Shown piece after piece: positions 21,961 to 33,150 of a DNA stretch of 64,000 bases (position 1 is the stretch's first letter; every line of letters begins with the position of its first letter). The translations under genes and the position numbers were made by a program. This DNA comes from Nymphaea colorata (lineage: Eukaryota > Streptophyta > Magnoliopsida > Nymphaeales > Nymphaeaceae): positions 4,225,501-4,289,500 of the forward strand of contig NC_045142.1 of assembly GCF_008831285.2 (NCBI RefSeq), given 5' to 3'. The notes beneath the pieces were generated by a model, which saw only the letters and a list, made by a program, of their open reading frames with translations, was not told the DNA's origin and searched no databases.

Positions 21961-23244
21961 AGTCCGACTCAAATTCGCTCAAAAAAACTCGACTTTTCGT
22001 TGATAAGGTAGAAGAATATAAGCCTAGTTGCAGGAAGCAAAGGGAGTCGGTTTGCATTTTTTTGTTTGCTCCCTTAGATTTTGAAAATGTGTTGCTTCAG
22101 CAAGAACAGACCTCTAAGGTCATCCATTGTGGGCATGCTGCAACCTGCAATTAGGTACAGTATAATCTATACATTGTAAGATATTGAGTTTTATTTTCCA
22201 TTTGATTGCTATTCAAATTTTTATTGACTACAGTATAGTCCAATAAGATCATCATTTATGTTGGTGAGAAAGCAACACTAGACAAAGTCTGAGTCAATTT
22301 GATCATGCCGCAATGCGAATTGTTAGACAAGTTCTGAACACATCTGGTTCGCTGTGTAACGAACCGTATTTTGGTCTGCTATATCGCTAATGTCCTGCAA
22401 AAGGAATATGATTTGTAAGGATTTCTGAGACAAGAACATCTGAGGCTTTACATAATATTGTAAAATTTAATAGAGGCTGACCAGATGTGTTAATACTTTC
22501 CATCTAAAATGCAATGAAATGGAAAGGGCTGGAATTGGGTTCCATTCTGAGTTTTTTATTGTCTTTCATGTCCTTTTGCTAATCCATTTTTTTCTATGAG
22601 GTAGAATTGTAGTTACAATACCAAAAAGAAATGTTGGCTTTAGGCAGTTCTATGTCATTTCTATGTCATTGGGTTCTTACTTATTCCTATGGTACTACAA
22701 TGGTAGTGTTTTGGCTGTCCTAGTCTCTTAGATGGACAGATTTTGCATGTTCTTGAGAGTGTGGCTTGCTCCTTAGGACCATGTGAACTTGTCACTAGCA
22801 CACTAGACTACTATGTCACATGGACTCTTGAAAAAAGGGGTCGCACCCATGTCCACATGATGCCAGTGCTGGTGCCGATACGGGTGCAGCTCCGACACGT
22901 GCTCCAACCGCATCTTTTCTTATGAAAGTTCAAAATATTTTCCATTCTTTTTTTTTTGTTCTCTCTGTCTCTTTCTTTCTTTATGTACAGTAATAAAAGT
23001 AAAAAGAAATATTTGTCGAGAAATGCAAAATAATATGTATCTTAGAACTCTATCATGCATTTGGACCAATTCTATCATGTCCTTGTAGGTTCCTGTACAA
23101 AGACGAATTCATAATCATGGTTTTTATGCAGCAAATTTTTGCGTTAATGGCTAGCCATGCAGCTTTTTTTTTAATGTTTACTTAGGGGAAACTGCCTTGG
23201 GCACAGAACTCCTACTACTATACCTTCTTACTTTCAACTTATTA
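21961..23244. other. Unassigned spacer
   Basis: No ORF with recognisable protein content and no clear repeat ends. Some stretches, such as the region around 22830-22920 with GTGCCGATACGGGTGCAGC, look repeat-derived. Confidence 0.3.
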
Positions 23245-24092
23245 CCAACTTCTTTCATATATGAATCTATTTGATTCAGAAGGGAATTGCATCAGTATCT
23301 TAATTTCAATTCAAACATGGGTTTGATTCCCACTCTATATATGTTTTGCAAAAAGATTTTCCTTCCACGAACTATAAAAAATTAACCAAAAAAGTAGAAA
23401 CAAAGTAACGCGCCATTACTTAACAATTAGGGGGAAGAAGTTATCAGGAGAGTCTGAGAATTGAATCACTGGATTAAAGCACAAAATGTGAGATTCGCCC
23501 AAAGAAATATCTTAAAGCTACCATTAGTCTATTTGAGAGGCATTTGAAACAGATTGGAGCAAAGTTCAGATCGCAACTGTAGTTCAATACAGGAGATTTC
23601 AATTGTATGGGCAGGTTTTCATCTTGATGGACTAGGGCTTATATCAAATACCTTTTCCTCTCATTCTACTTGAAGTATTAATATACAGGCGATACTGAAC
23701 TAATAATGGTTCATGGTTGTCTTTGGAGAGCACACAACAATGAAGGTTGAAAGACGCATGGCAGGGTGTTAATCAGTCAGCAGATCAAGTCCACTTATCT
23801 CCAGTCCAGTTGATGATCTTAGCCGAAGGCATATGATAACACCAAATTCATTTTCTCAATCGAGCAGTTCGATCTATGTTACAGCATCAAGTTGTATTTT
23901 TCCAAATTTAGCAGTTCAATGTATGATTTATCATTGATGGATGTTGGTACAGTCCTTTCATTTAGAGCACCATATGAAGGCGTAGCCTTAACAGCAGTTC
24001 AGCTTCGAATCCACAAGTGCAGAAAATGCCGAAACTCCAGATTCGAATTCTCAGCTTCACAGTAGCTTATGAGGCCGAGTCTTAAGGATGGA
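23245..24092. repeat. Dispersed repeat, left half, copy 2
   Basis: Matches 13915-14840 in the same orientation. It lacks the 14297-14510 insertion but carries about 215 bp (23342-23558) absent from copy 1. The match ends near 24092, exactly where copy 1 continues into the right half. In copy 2 the right half is found only at 30085. Confidence 0.75.
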
Positions 24093-25229
24093 CCCTTATC
24101 TTCTAGCTTGAGCAATCAAAATGAGGAATCTTAAAACATGTCTTACCATGCTAATCCCTACTTTGGAGTGAGCAACAGAGGGCAAGAGGAATCTGTTGGA
24201 TGTGTTGGGTGAAGAAGGTAAAACAATGTAAAGATTGTGAAAATCTTTGCCTTCAACTGTATTTGTATTGATTAGGCTCATCGTCTGTCGCATTGGAAAG
24301 CATATTTGAAAGTAAGGACAAGCGTGCCTTCCTTGCTACTGGATGGAAGCACTGACTATGACTTGGTTCAGCGGTGCTTGAACGGCATGGAGCTGCTTGT
24401 AGGCTGTTGTTTTCTCAATTGAACTTTATACTCGTCACTGTTTTTTTCAGCACTTGATTCTTCCTTGAATTGGAGAAGGATTGGTTGAACTTTGAAGTAA
24501 TTCTTTGAACATTGAAGTAATTCTTCTCTTCTCTGTATATTTCTTGACAGGCAAACTACTGTAGGTTTATGCCAAAGAGAGACATCTCAGTTATAACTTG
24601 TTGTTTATGAGCTAGATTTTCTAGATGTAGATGGAGATTTCGACAGGGAATTCTTCTGCAAGAATAGGAATTTTCGCAGTTGGGTTAAAACAGAGCATCT
24701 TATCACTATGAACTTCTCATTTTCCCCTTTTTTGTTGGTATGTGAGTGTGGGGGCGGTGTGGGGAAGATGAAAATGGATACTATGGTAAAAGGAACAGAG
24801 TTTGTACCTTGTGCTCCTTCTTGAAGGACCTTTGGCTGTCATACTTTGTCCTGCTTCACGAAGTATGCCTATGCAACAGGTAAGAGCTTACGTCAGAGTT
24901 TCCCTTCTGTTGTCCTCATTGCAGTCTTACATCTTCATAGTTATCTTCCCCGCTTAGAGATAAAAGCGTTGGAGTTCATTTAAAACGTTTAAACATATGT
25001 ACTGTCGGTTTGTTATGTGGCATTCAAACTTTCAAATTTTCGTCGCTTTCGAGTCGCACTTGGCTAATCACTATCACTTCAAGTTTTCATCTCAGAATCT
25101 CAGGTAAAAAGAAAATTCTTTTAACATTTGGACTGTTTGGCTGTCATTCTGTGTTTCAGTTAATTACTGTTGACTTGAAAGTGCTTCTGTGTGCTGTATG
25201 ACTGGGCCTTTGGACCAGTCATCCCTGGT
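24093..25229. other. Unassigned spacer
   Basis: Not matched elsewhere in the window; no supported gene. Short ORFs only. Confidence 0.3.
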
Positions 25230-25234
25230 TTCAT

Positions 25235-25425
25235 TGAGACTGGAGTGGTATCTGCACCCTACCAACAAAAAAGCGCATAGTACTCTCTGTCTCTCTCTGG
25301 TTCCATGACAGTGGAGTGGTATCTGCACTTTACCCCAACAAAAAAGCGCATACTACTCTCTCTCTCTCTCTCTCTCAACCAACAAAAAGCCCATACTACC
25401 CTCTCACTCTCTCTCTCTCTGTGCA
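25235..25425. repeat. Tandem duplication with CT microsatellites
   Basis: Two copies of a unit of about 70 bp (starting near 25240 and 25312; shared words GGAGTGGTATCTGCAC and AACAAAAAAGCGCATA) and a third partial copy from about 25376. Each ends in CT repeats. Confidence 0.8.
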
Positions 25426-26699
25426 TGGTTTGCTTGTTTTTGTATTGTGATGATATCTTGTCACCAAATTTGTCAATGAATTTTCCATTTTATCCTCTCT
25501 CTCTACATATATAGAGCTGATAGTGAGATTAATGAAGGAAAAAATCCGGATATGTTGGTCAGACAGATTATCGAACATTCTGAATTTTAACGCCTTCGGC
25601 CCTGTGTAGCTAATTCCAGCTCACCAAGTGAAGTCTTTTCCTAGCTTTGGAACACTACGACCATGCAACCGTGGCATATAGCCCCTTGAGCCCTTGAACA
25701 GATAAACAAAAACTTAGAAGCCAGAGAAGAAAGATGAAGAGTTCATCTCTCTCTCTCTCTAAGATTACTGCTGTCTCTGAAATGACTAATCACTTCCAAT
25801 CTCATCCATGCATTTCAATTGAACCTGGAGAAGCACTTCTGTCTAAGTAGGCTCGGTCCTTTCTCCCACACCCCACAAAGTGTCTGCACTCTCTTTCGCA
25901 TGTTCTGCTCTAAAAGCATTCATTTCTAGGATATTCTACTTGTGGGCAGTGCTCCATATGCTTTCAATTGCTTTTCATGTCACGCTACAAGGAATTAGAA
26001 TGTGGAAAAAATTCACTGTGCAAGAAGACAATGAGGGAGGTACCATCATCCATAGCAGGTGATGGTACAGGGACTGCTGATAATAGCTCTTTTCTCTTTG
26101 GTTGTTGAAGCCATGCGTCTCCCCACCAAACCTGACTTAGGAGGGTCGGCAAGAAGGCCAAATTAAGACGCTACGGCAACTGGAAGAGGGCTGTGGACCG
26201 TCGGTGAGCGCTTGTGGTGGCTCTGTGGCTAGCGTGGGGCGGCGATGGGCTTGGCTCGTGGCCGTTGCCTGTCATGGTATGCGGTGGGGCCGCTGTTCAC
26301 GTGAAAGGGCTGGAGGTTTCCTGGCCCCGGTAAGCAGCCAGAGTAGGATGTTCAAGCTATGATCCTCTCATCTCTTATCAGCCAATGAACATCTGCCTGT
26401 CACGTGGGGTTGCTCTATGTCCCACCTCACGTCATGTTCTCTTTTTCTTCCTTCTTATTTCTTTGATTCCAGTTTTTTCTCATTGATATCTTCTCCCCTC
26501 CATGATCGCTGGTGGTGACTTTTCCCTGCCTCTGTATGGTCTGGTGATCATCCTCCGATTGGCTCTGTTCTTGATCACAAGTTCCAGTCAAGTTAGTTGG
26601 TGCATCTGATTTTGATTACGAGTCCAGAGTATCTTGATCACGAGTCAAGAGTATCTCCACCCTCGAAAAAGTGTAGTTATTGGTCTGTGTCTCCAAACA
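25426..26699. other. Spacer and possible 5' region of the small gene
   Basis: No supported coding sequence. 26100-26340 is GC-richer and ends in CCCCGGTAAGC, a possible donor of a non-coding first exon for the gene at 26954, but this is only suggestive. Confidence 0.25.
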
Positions 26700-26915
26700 C
26701 TCTCTCGATCAAAATCAACAAAAGTGTTGTTGGTGCATCTCTCTCCCTCTCCCACTGTTCTTGATCAGAATCCACAAAAGAATGTTCGCACCTCTCTCTC
26801 TCTGCTCTTGATCAAAGTCCACAGGAAGTGCTGCTGGTGCATCTCTCTCGGCTCTGCCCTTGATCAGAATCTGCAAGTGTTGTCGGTGCGTCTCTCTCTC
26901 CCGCGCGCGCTGTGT
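26700..26915 (+). repeat. Pyrimidine-rich minisatellite before the small gene
   Basis: Four imperfect tandem units of 47-56 bp, each with a GATCA motif (near 26707, 26763, 26810, 26862), a CACAAAAG-like part, a GGTGCATC part and CT repeats. It ends about 40 bases before the ATG at 26954, so it probably lies in the promoter or 5' leader. Confidence 0.75.
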
Positions 26916-26953
26916 CTCTTGTGTCTGTTGCGGTTAAAGAACAAAGCATACAC

Positions 26954-27440
26954 ATGGCTGATGGCTCTGCTGCTTATATCAGAATGGTAAGTGCTCAATC
27001 CTACTTTTGCTGGTTTTCTTACGGATTGGCTAGCATGATCATGATCACCAGCTTCAACCATCTTACTTGCTCTTCCTTCCGACTGTTGCAGGTGCAACAC
27101 CTGATCGAGAAGTGCCTCTTGTTCCACATGAACCAAGAGGAGTGTGTTGAAGCTCTTGCAAAACATGCCAACATCAAACCCGTCATCACAACTACTGGTT
27201 GGTTCCTCTATGTTCTCTCCCCATCTATGCTCTGTTTCTTCTTCTTTCCCTCGCATCTTTCTCGGATCATTCTCTGATCACGCGCTTTCCTTGCCTTGTT
27301 TAGTATGGAAAGAGCTGGAAAAGGAGAACAGGGAGTTCTTTGAGGCCTACTCCGTCGAGAGGGAGCATCGACGGTCCAGAGCTCAGGATGCAGAAGCTAA
27401 GCGTATCATTCGTCAGATGGTCAAAGACTCGGATAGCTGA
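26954..27440 (+). CDS. Plant-specific conserved protein (A_thal_3526 / TIGR01589-type), three exons
   Basis: Exons 26954-26986, 27092-27197 and 27304-27440 join to a 91-residue protein. Introns of 105 and 106 bp have GTAAGT/CAG and GTTGGT/TAG borders, and phases agree. The protein begins MADGSAAYIRM, contains QHLIEKCLLFHMNQEECVEA, AKHANIKPVIT and VWKELEKENREFFEAY, and ends in a charged tail. I recognise these conserved blocks from a small plant-only family of unknown function (named from memory as TIGR01589). It has no signal peptide or membrane segment. The HLIEKCL...M..EEC.EAL..HA.I.P pattern looks like a compact helical domain, and the LEKEN part may form a coiled coil. Length is usual for the small members I recall. 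A CT-rich minisatellite precedes the ATG. The first exon is only 11 codons, so the start rests on family resemblance. Confidence 0.85.
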
Positions 27441-27860
27441 GTCGCCCCCCTGTGGGCATCCCCTCCCATGGCAGTACATCACGTGGCAAAGGGCTGCCAG
27501 TGTCTCTCGTGTCACCCCTATCTACTGCTGCACAGCAGTAGAAAGACATAGAAATAAGAGAGAGCGAGACTCCATGGGGGCATTGTCGTATTGGTTGTTG
27601 GCTGGTAGCACACTGAGTGAGGTCGCCCTCAAAACAGGGAACCTTGCAGCGTGCTGATACCTAGGTTGCCTTGTGCAAGTGCTGTTCTCCACGTGGCCTG
27701 CACCGGCTAGCTCTAGCGCTTGTTCTGACGTGGAACCACCCTGTGAAGACCACCGCCCCCTGCTCCCTTGATGTTAATAATTGCACCCACTTGGAGATTT
27801 TCAGTAGCTGTATATTTGATTTTGTTGGTATGTGATATGATCTTCTTTTGGCATAATTCA
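27441..27860 (+). other. Probable 3' UTR and downstream spacer of the small gene
   Basis: Moderately GC-rich DNA directly after the stop codon, turning AT-rich after about 27770. No poly-A signal could be assigned with confidence. Confidence 0.3.
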
Positions 27861-27864
27861 TCTC

Positions 27865-28210
27865 TTATTATTGAGAGAGAGGGAGTATGTGTGTTTGGAA
27901 CCTGAACTGTATTTTGGTTTTCTTCTGTATCTGTGTTTGAGATAGATTGAGAACCGACAAAATGTAGAATGTAATTGAAACGGATGACAAGTGATCACCA
28001 ATCAGTTAAGAGAACCAAAGAAAGAAAAAGAGAGAGACAGAGAGAGAGGGATACTACTAGTTTGTGTGTGTGTTTGGAATGTCAATTGTATTTTGATTTT
28101 GGTATGCTTGTGTCTTTGTGTTTGAGAGAGTGAAAGAGCGGACAAAATGGGAAACTTAATCAAAACGTTTGATAAGTAATCACCAATCAATCACAAGAAC
28201 AAAGGAAATA
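27865..28210. repeat. Two-copy tandem duplication, about 170 bp
   Basis: Two adjacent diverged copies (about 27870-28020 and 28045-28205) share GTGTGTTTGGAA, ACTGTATTTTG-like, GTGTTTGAGA, CGGACAAAATG-like and AGTGATCACCAATCA-like words and are separated by GA repeats. Confidence 0.75.
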
Positions 28211-30084
28211 AGAACCAAATAAAAGAAAGAAATTAGAAAGAAAAAGAGTTGTTCCTTGTTTGACTGGTATTCTCATGTCGGTTCCCTTTCGTTTGCAGAG
28301 AGAGAGAGAGAGGGGGGGGGAGAAGAGAGAGGGAGGGACCTACGGCATTTATATCTTCTGCTTTAATTTTAGGCGAGACATCAACGGCTTGTGGGGGCTA
28401 CTGAGTGGGTCTACTGCATGATTTGGGGTTTGACACATTATAATGGCACTTTTTCATCTCCCGTTTCCCATGATAGATGTAACTCTCACCATGAGAACGA
28501 CCCATTTGACCTATTTCAGTGGGCAACCTTTACCATGGTACACAGTAAGGAATCTTGATTTCTTTTGCCCTACTGAGGTTAAATCAAACCCAATTTCCGA
28601 AGTACGCAGACTATCTGTTACCAAATTGTTCAAATCCTTGAGGAACAATAATTTACTCATCCCTGAATTCTTCCTCCTGTTGGGCCCATGAAACTTTGGC
28701 TCATAGGGCTGCCAATTTGACGTACTGAGTACATAATTCAGTTTGTCTCAATCGTGGAGGAAAATGGTTACCGAAGTTATAAGTTGAACCATTTACTCTC
28801 CGTTGGCGGTTCATTGATTTGCTCATGCCATGGAATACAAGGACTAAGGATTTATTTTAGTTCACTGGTGTTGTTTACTGTGTAAGTTCCTGTTGGTGAC
28901 CTGAGACAAGATAAGCTGCTGGTGGCTGTCTGTTTATGCATCATATGCGCGTTAAGTTCCCCAGATCTACACATAATCCTCTCATGGTAGAAAACTGTTG
29001 AGGTCTGATCAACTTCGGAGATTGGTTAATGCAATTCTGTGCTTCCACTGCCATCAATGGATGATTTCTGCTGAAGGCAGCTAGAGGTTAATTTCTTTCT
29101 TCTTATTATAATTCTGGGTTTGGGGTCTACATATTTAGCCAACTGGATTTAACATCAAAGTTGAAGTCTCAGGTTGAAAATTCCATGATACAGTGTCTCA
29201 AGCAACGATTGCAATCTACAAAAAGTGGTGTTCTGGTGAAAGAATGGAAGAGGTTTTGATTGCTTATGATTGTGTTTCCATGGCATTTGTTGGTTAGAGG
29301 ATGCAAAGTTTTCATCTCCCGTGAGGAAGAACAGTGAGTTTTTTTTCATGGGCATTTTCATTATTGTGTCCCTATTATTGCAGAGGAGAAACAGAAATTC
29401 TTCCAGAGTGATTATTGTGCTCTCTTGGTCCATCTTACTTTAATTGATTCCAAGTACTTGAAATTGACTTGAGCAATCAGAGTAGCGGTTGGTCTGCTGC
29501 CAAAGGTTTCTTCATTATTAACAACAATAGGAGCCTCGATCAGAGGATCTCAACTTATTGAGCCTGGGCTTACTTGGCAAGTTAATCATAGAACACTAGC
29601 CTAGCAAACAAAGACAAGTGTGAGAGAGAGAGAGAGTTTTTGGTCCCCTACAACTTTAATAGTTCCTCCCCTCTAGGAAAAGGGCCTCACCAAAAATGTA
29701 GGACAACTACCCATAAGTGCTCCAACTTGAGCAAGGTGGAAATGGAAGAAACCATGGACTTCAGCACAAAATAATGATCATGTGTCTGAACCTCCATCAC
29801 AATGCAGTCTTCCTGCTTTCTATGACAAATATGTAGAAGGAGACAAAACTAGGGACCATGAAGTGCAGATGCAGGTTAGAATTGACCAAGTTCATGAACA
29901 TTAATGGCTTCTGCATCAGGACAAAGCTGAGCTGGTCATACTGGCAACCTTTTCTTCCTTTGGATTGGGTGGTGGTTTTAAGGTCCTAAAGTTTGCCATG
30001 AAATTGGGTATGGGTCCACTAGAGGGCTCAGTAAACCATTCAAATGCTTCTTCACTGAATCTTCATTGATGCGTTAGATTATGT
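28211..30084. other. Unassigned spacer
   Basis: No recognisable gene. Short ORFs at 28443-28691 (plus) and 29155-29433 (minus) have no domain I know and are not supported by splice or repeat context. GA microsatellites occur at 28298-28335 and 29618-29636. Confidence 0.3.
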
Positions 30085-31085
30085 TTGCAATTCTCACATA
30101 TGAGGTGATTGTCAAGCCTGAGGTATTCAAAGCAGGGGATTCTTGAAGATGTAGGTTCTGCCGGAAAACGTGCATTTGGAATTATTCTAACTGCATTTTA
30201 TTCATTTTATTTTGTAGACTTTGCAAAATGGTGATTCAAAGTACATACTTGGTGCTGATCCTCAGAGAGAATACTGTTCTTAGGTTAACCTAAAGGCCAA
30301 AATCTGTCCCCATGGTGGTTGACACAACGGCTTAGAGTGGGGGCTGGTAAGCGGTTAGTCTCCATTTCAATTGTTAGGGGCGTCAACTTTCAGCGTTGCA
30401 AAAGAAGGGTCATCGATGAGTAAGTTGAAACACAGTGAAGACAACACCCTGAGGCACCGAAAGGAGGCCTTGTACCTTAAGGGGACAAGGTGTTGGTGGG
30501 AGTGTTCGGCCTTTTGTCGAGTGGTGGATCTCCCCCGCTCACCTGAAACCTAAATGCCAAGGTTCGTTAAATTCACACAGGAAAACTTTGTGTGGCTGAA
30601 AGAAGCATCACCATTGTTCTAACGCCAAACCTGTCAGTGAAAGCAGCATTGCTAATGGGCTCTTTGACCAAATGTTCAACCTAAAAGAATGATATTCTTC
30701 ACAGGGCTTGAGTGATAAACTTTAGGCACTGATGCAAAAAATAACAGCAGTAAAAATAGGAAATATTTCTAAGTCCTATTTACCAGTTTAAATAAAGTCG
30801 CTTGAGAAGGGAAATTTAAGTCTTAAGCCATGTAAGTCACATTTGTGTGGCTGGAATATTGAAAAAAAGACCTAAAATATGATTCTTGTAGGGATAAAAA
30901 TATAATGTCATCTAATCCTTCACAAAGATGATGGTAGATCCAGCACTCTGGCCTTAGTTGTTTAGTCCACTGTTAGATTTTAGTTGGACTCAATTCCTGG
31001 CCTATCTATATCACTATATACAAGTATCTCCACTGTTTCAAGTCCCACTTATGGTCCCAACAAAAGCTCCATCTACCTGCTAAGA
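30085..31085. repeat. Dispersed repeat, right half, copy 2
   Basis: Same orientation as 14820-15790. The match begins at the same internal point where copy 2 of the left half ends, so this half is about 6 kb away from its partner at 23245-24092. Confidence 0.75.
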
Positions 31086-31324
31086 TGGTCTGAGTTAAGA
31101 AAGTCAAGAACTCAACTGTTCAAAGATGTTTATGTTGGCATAATATAAGAGGCATATGCTTACCTGTAAATATTCAAACAAGTGATACTCCTCTATACTG
31201 CAAACAATTGCAGTACGACACTCTAGTTGAAGGGTGTACTACGGGTCCACCCAAATCTCAAAACAGGCCTGAACCATGGGGGCAGGGGAAGGTGGAAGAA
31301 ATTAGACACTTCTGAGTGGCTTTG

Positions 31325-31772
31325 TTCACCTTTAAATCCTAATTTTTAGTAAAATCCAATTTTGATTTAGGGTCCCACATAAAAGAAATGTCAGTTCAGT
31401 TGTGTTGTCAACATAGGTTTTGGGATTGTACCATCTTCTAAATGATACCAAGAATAAGCTGAGATGGGACCTTAAGTTTTAGTTTCTTCAAGTGACTTTT
31501 TGTTTTCTCTTAAACAATTACAGATAAAGCTTATATTAATTTTTTTCATGTATTAGCCAATATGGGACTGTATCCAACCAATGCAACAATTTGGATAATA
31601 GACAGATCCCAGATCCCAAAGTAGCGCTGGACCTTGGGATCTTTTTAAGGGAGAGAGCTTCAGCTTTTCTTCGTGTTGCTTTTGCACAACCCAAAAACTT
31701 TATTTTTATTAAGGGTGCGCGCCGGGCCGCCGTTGGGCCAGGATTTTTTTGGCCCGGTTCGGCCCATTTAAG

Positions 31773-31814
<42 letters not shown>

Positions 31815-33150
31815 TTTTTATTTAATAATATATATTTATTATTATTAAATATATTTTATATTTAAAAAATTTATTTTATAATTAAAAATTATTTTTTTAT
31901 TTTTAAAACAAGTCGGGCCGGGTCGAACCCAAGCTATCAGGCCGAGCCCGGGCCGGGCTGCGTGGCCCGACGGGCCGCATCCGGCCGGCCTTTACCCAGC
32001 CGAGCTGGTCCGAATCAATGCCCACCCTTAATTTTTATAAAATAGTAAAACCCCATTATCATTTAGGGTCCGAAAAAATGTCAGTTCACTTGTCTTGTAC
32101 TGTCAACATAGGTTTTGGAGTCATACCATTTTCTCAATTACATAAAAGAAGCGGCTCAATGGGACCTTAAGCTTCAGCTTGTTCTTTGTTTTGTCTTAAA
32201 CAATTAAAAATAAAGCTTATACTATTTTTTTTTCATGTATTAGCCAATACAGTATAGATACAACAATTTGGGTAATAGATAATAGATGTCAGCAGCCCTA
32301 AAATTTTGGGTAGGAGGAATGTAGAAGAACTTCCGCTTTTTATTCGAGTGGCTTCAGTTTTACAAAATAGTAAAAACCCATTTTTGTTCAGGATCTGACA
32401 TAAAAAAATGTCAGTTCAGTTGTCTTGTCAACATAGATTTTAGGGTCGCACCATTATCTAAAGATCATGATATGAAGAATCAGCTGTGATGGGACCTGTA
32501 GTTTTAGCTTTTTCAAGTGACTTTCCGTTTTGCCTTAAACAATATAAATTAAAGCATATACTAATTTTTTACATGCATTAGCCAATACAGGGTTATATTA
32601 GATTGATACAACAATTTGGGTAATAGACAGATCCTATATCTAGAAGCCGCCTTGGACCCTTAGGGCTAGGGAGAAGAGATTAGGCTCTTCTTAGAATGGC
32701 TTCTGCTCACCCCAAAATCCTCATTTTTACAAAATAGTAAAGCCCCATTTGTATTTAGGATCCCACATTAAAAAAAAAAAATGTCAGTTCAGTTGTATTG
32801 TCAACATAGGTTTTGGGGTCATACTATTTTCTAAGTCTTACGAAGAATCAGCTGAGATGGGATCTTAAGTTTTAGCTTCTTCAAGTGACTTCTAGTTTTT
32901 CCTTGAACAAAAAAAAAATAAAGCTTACACTTGTAAAACCAATACTGAGATGGGATCTTAAGTTTTAGCTTCTTCAAGTGACTTTTAGTTTTTCCTTGAA
33001 CAAAAAAAAATAAAGCTTACACTAATGTTTTTACATATATCGGCCAATACGGAGCTGTATCCGACAGATAGGACAATTTGGGTAGTAGACAAATCCCATA
33101 CTGGCCGGTGCTGAAAGGGGGGGCCGGTGCTGAAAGGGGGGGCCGTTAGG
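31325..33150. repeat. Tandem array of four units of about 350 bp
   Basis: Each unit contains TACAAAATAGTAAA-like, AATGTCAGTTCAGTTGT, GTCAACATAGGTTTTGG, GATGGGACCTTAAG-like, TTAGCCAATACAG and ACAATTTGGGTAATAGA words. The GTCAGTTCA word recurs near 31391, 32081, 32411 and 32783. The first gap is 690 bp because a 321-bp miniature transposon plus target duplication sits between units 1 and 2; removing it gives spacings of about 361, 330 and 372 bp. The last unit has a nearly identical internal duplication of about 80 bp (32852-32931 and 32946-33021) and a 20-bp GGCCGGTGCTGAAAGGGGGG pair at 33102-33142. Confidence 0.85.
31702..32038. mobile_element. GC-armed hAT-like MITE with 8-bp target duplication
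   Basis: The element is 31710-32030 (321 bp). Its ends are TAAGGGTGCGC and GCCCACCCTTA (inverted, one mismatch over 11) and it is flanked by an identical 8-bp duplication ATTTTTAT. The arms are rich in GGGCCGGGC-like words and the centre is a TA microsatellite (31773-31811) plus AT-rich DNA. No coding capacity. Confidence 0.9.

Noticed and set aside
31325-33150. CRISPR-like array
   Set aside because: The units are about 350 bp, diverged and without a repeat-spacer pattern; this is plant nuclear DNA.
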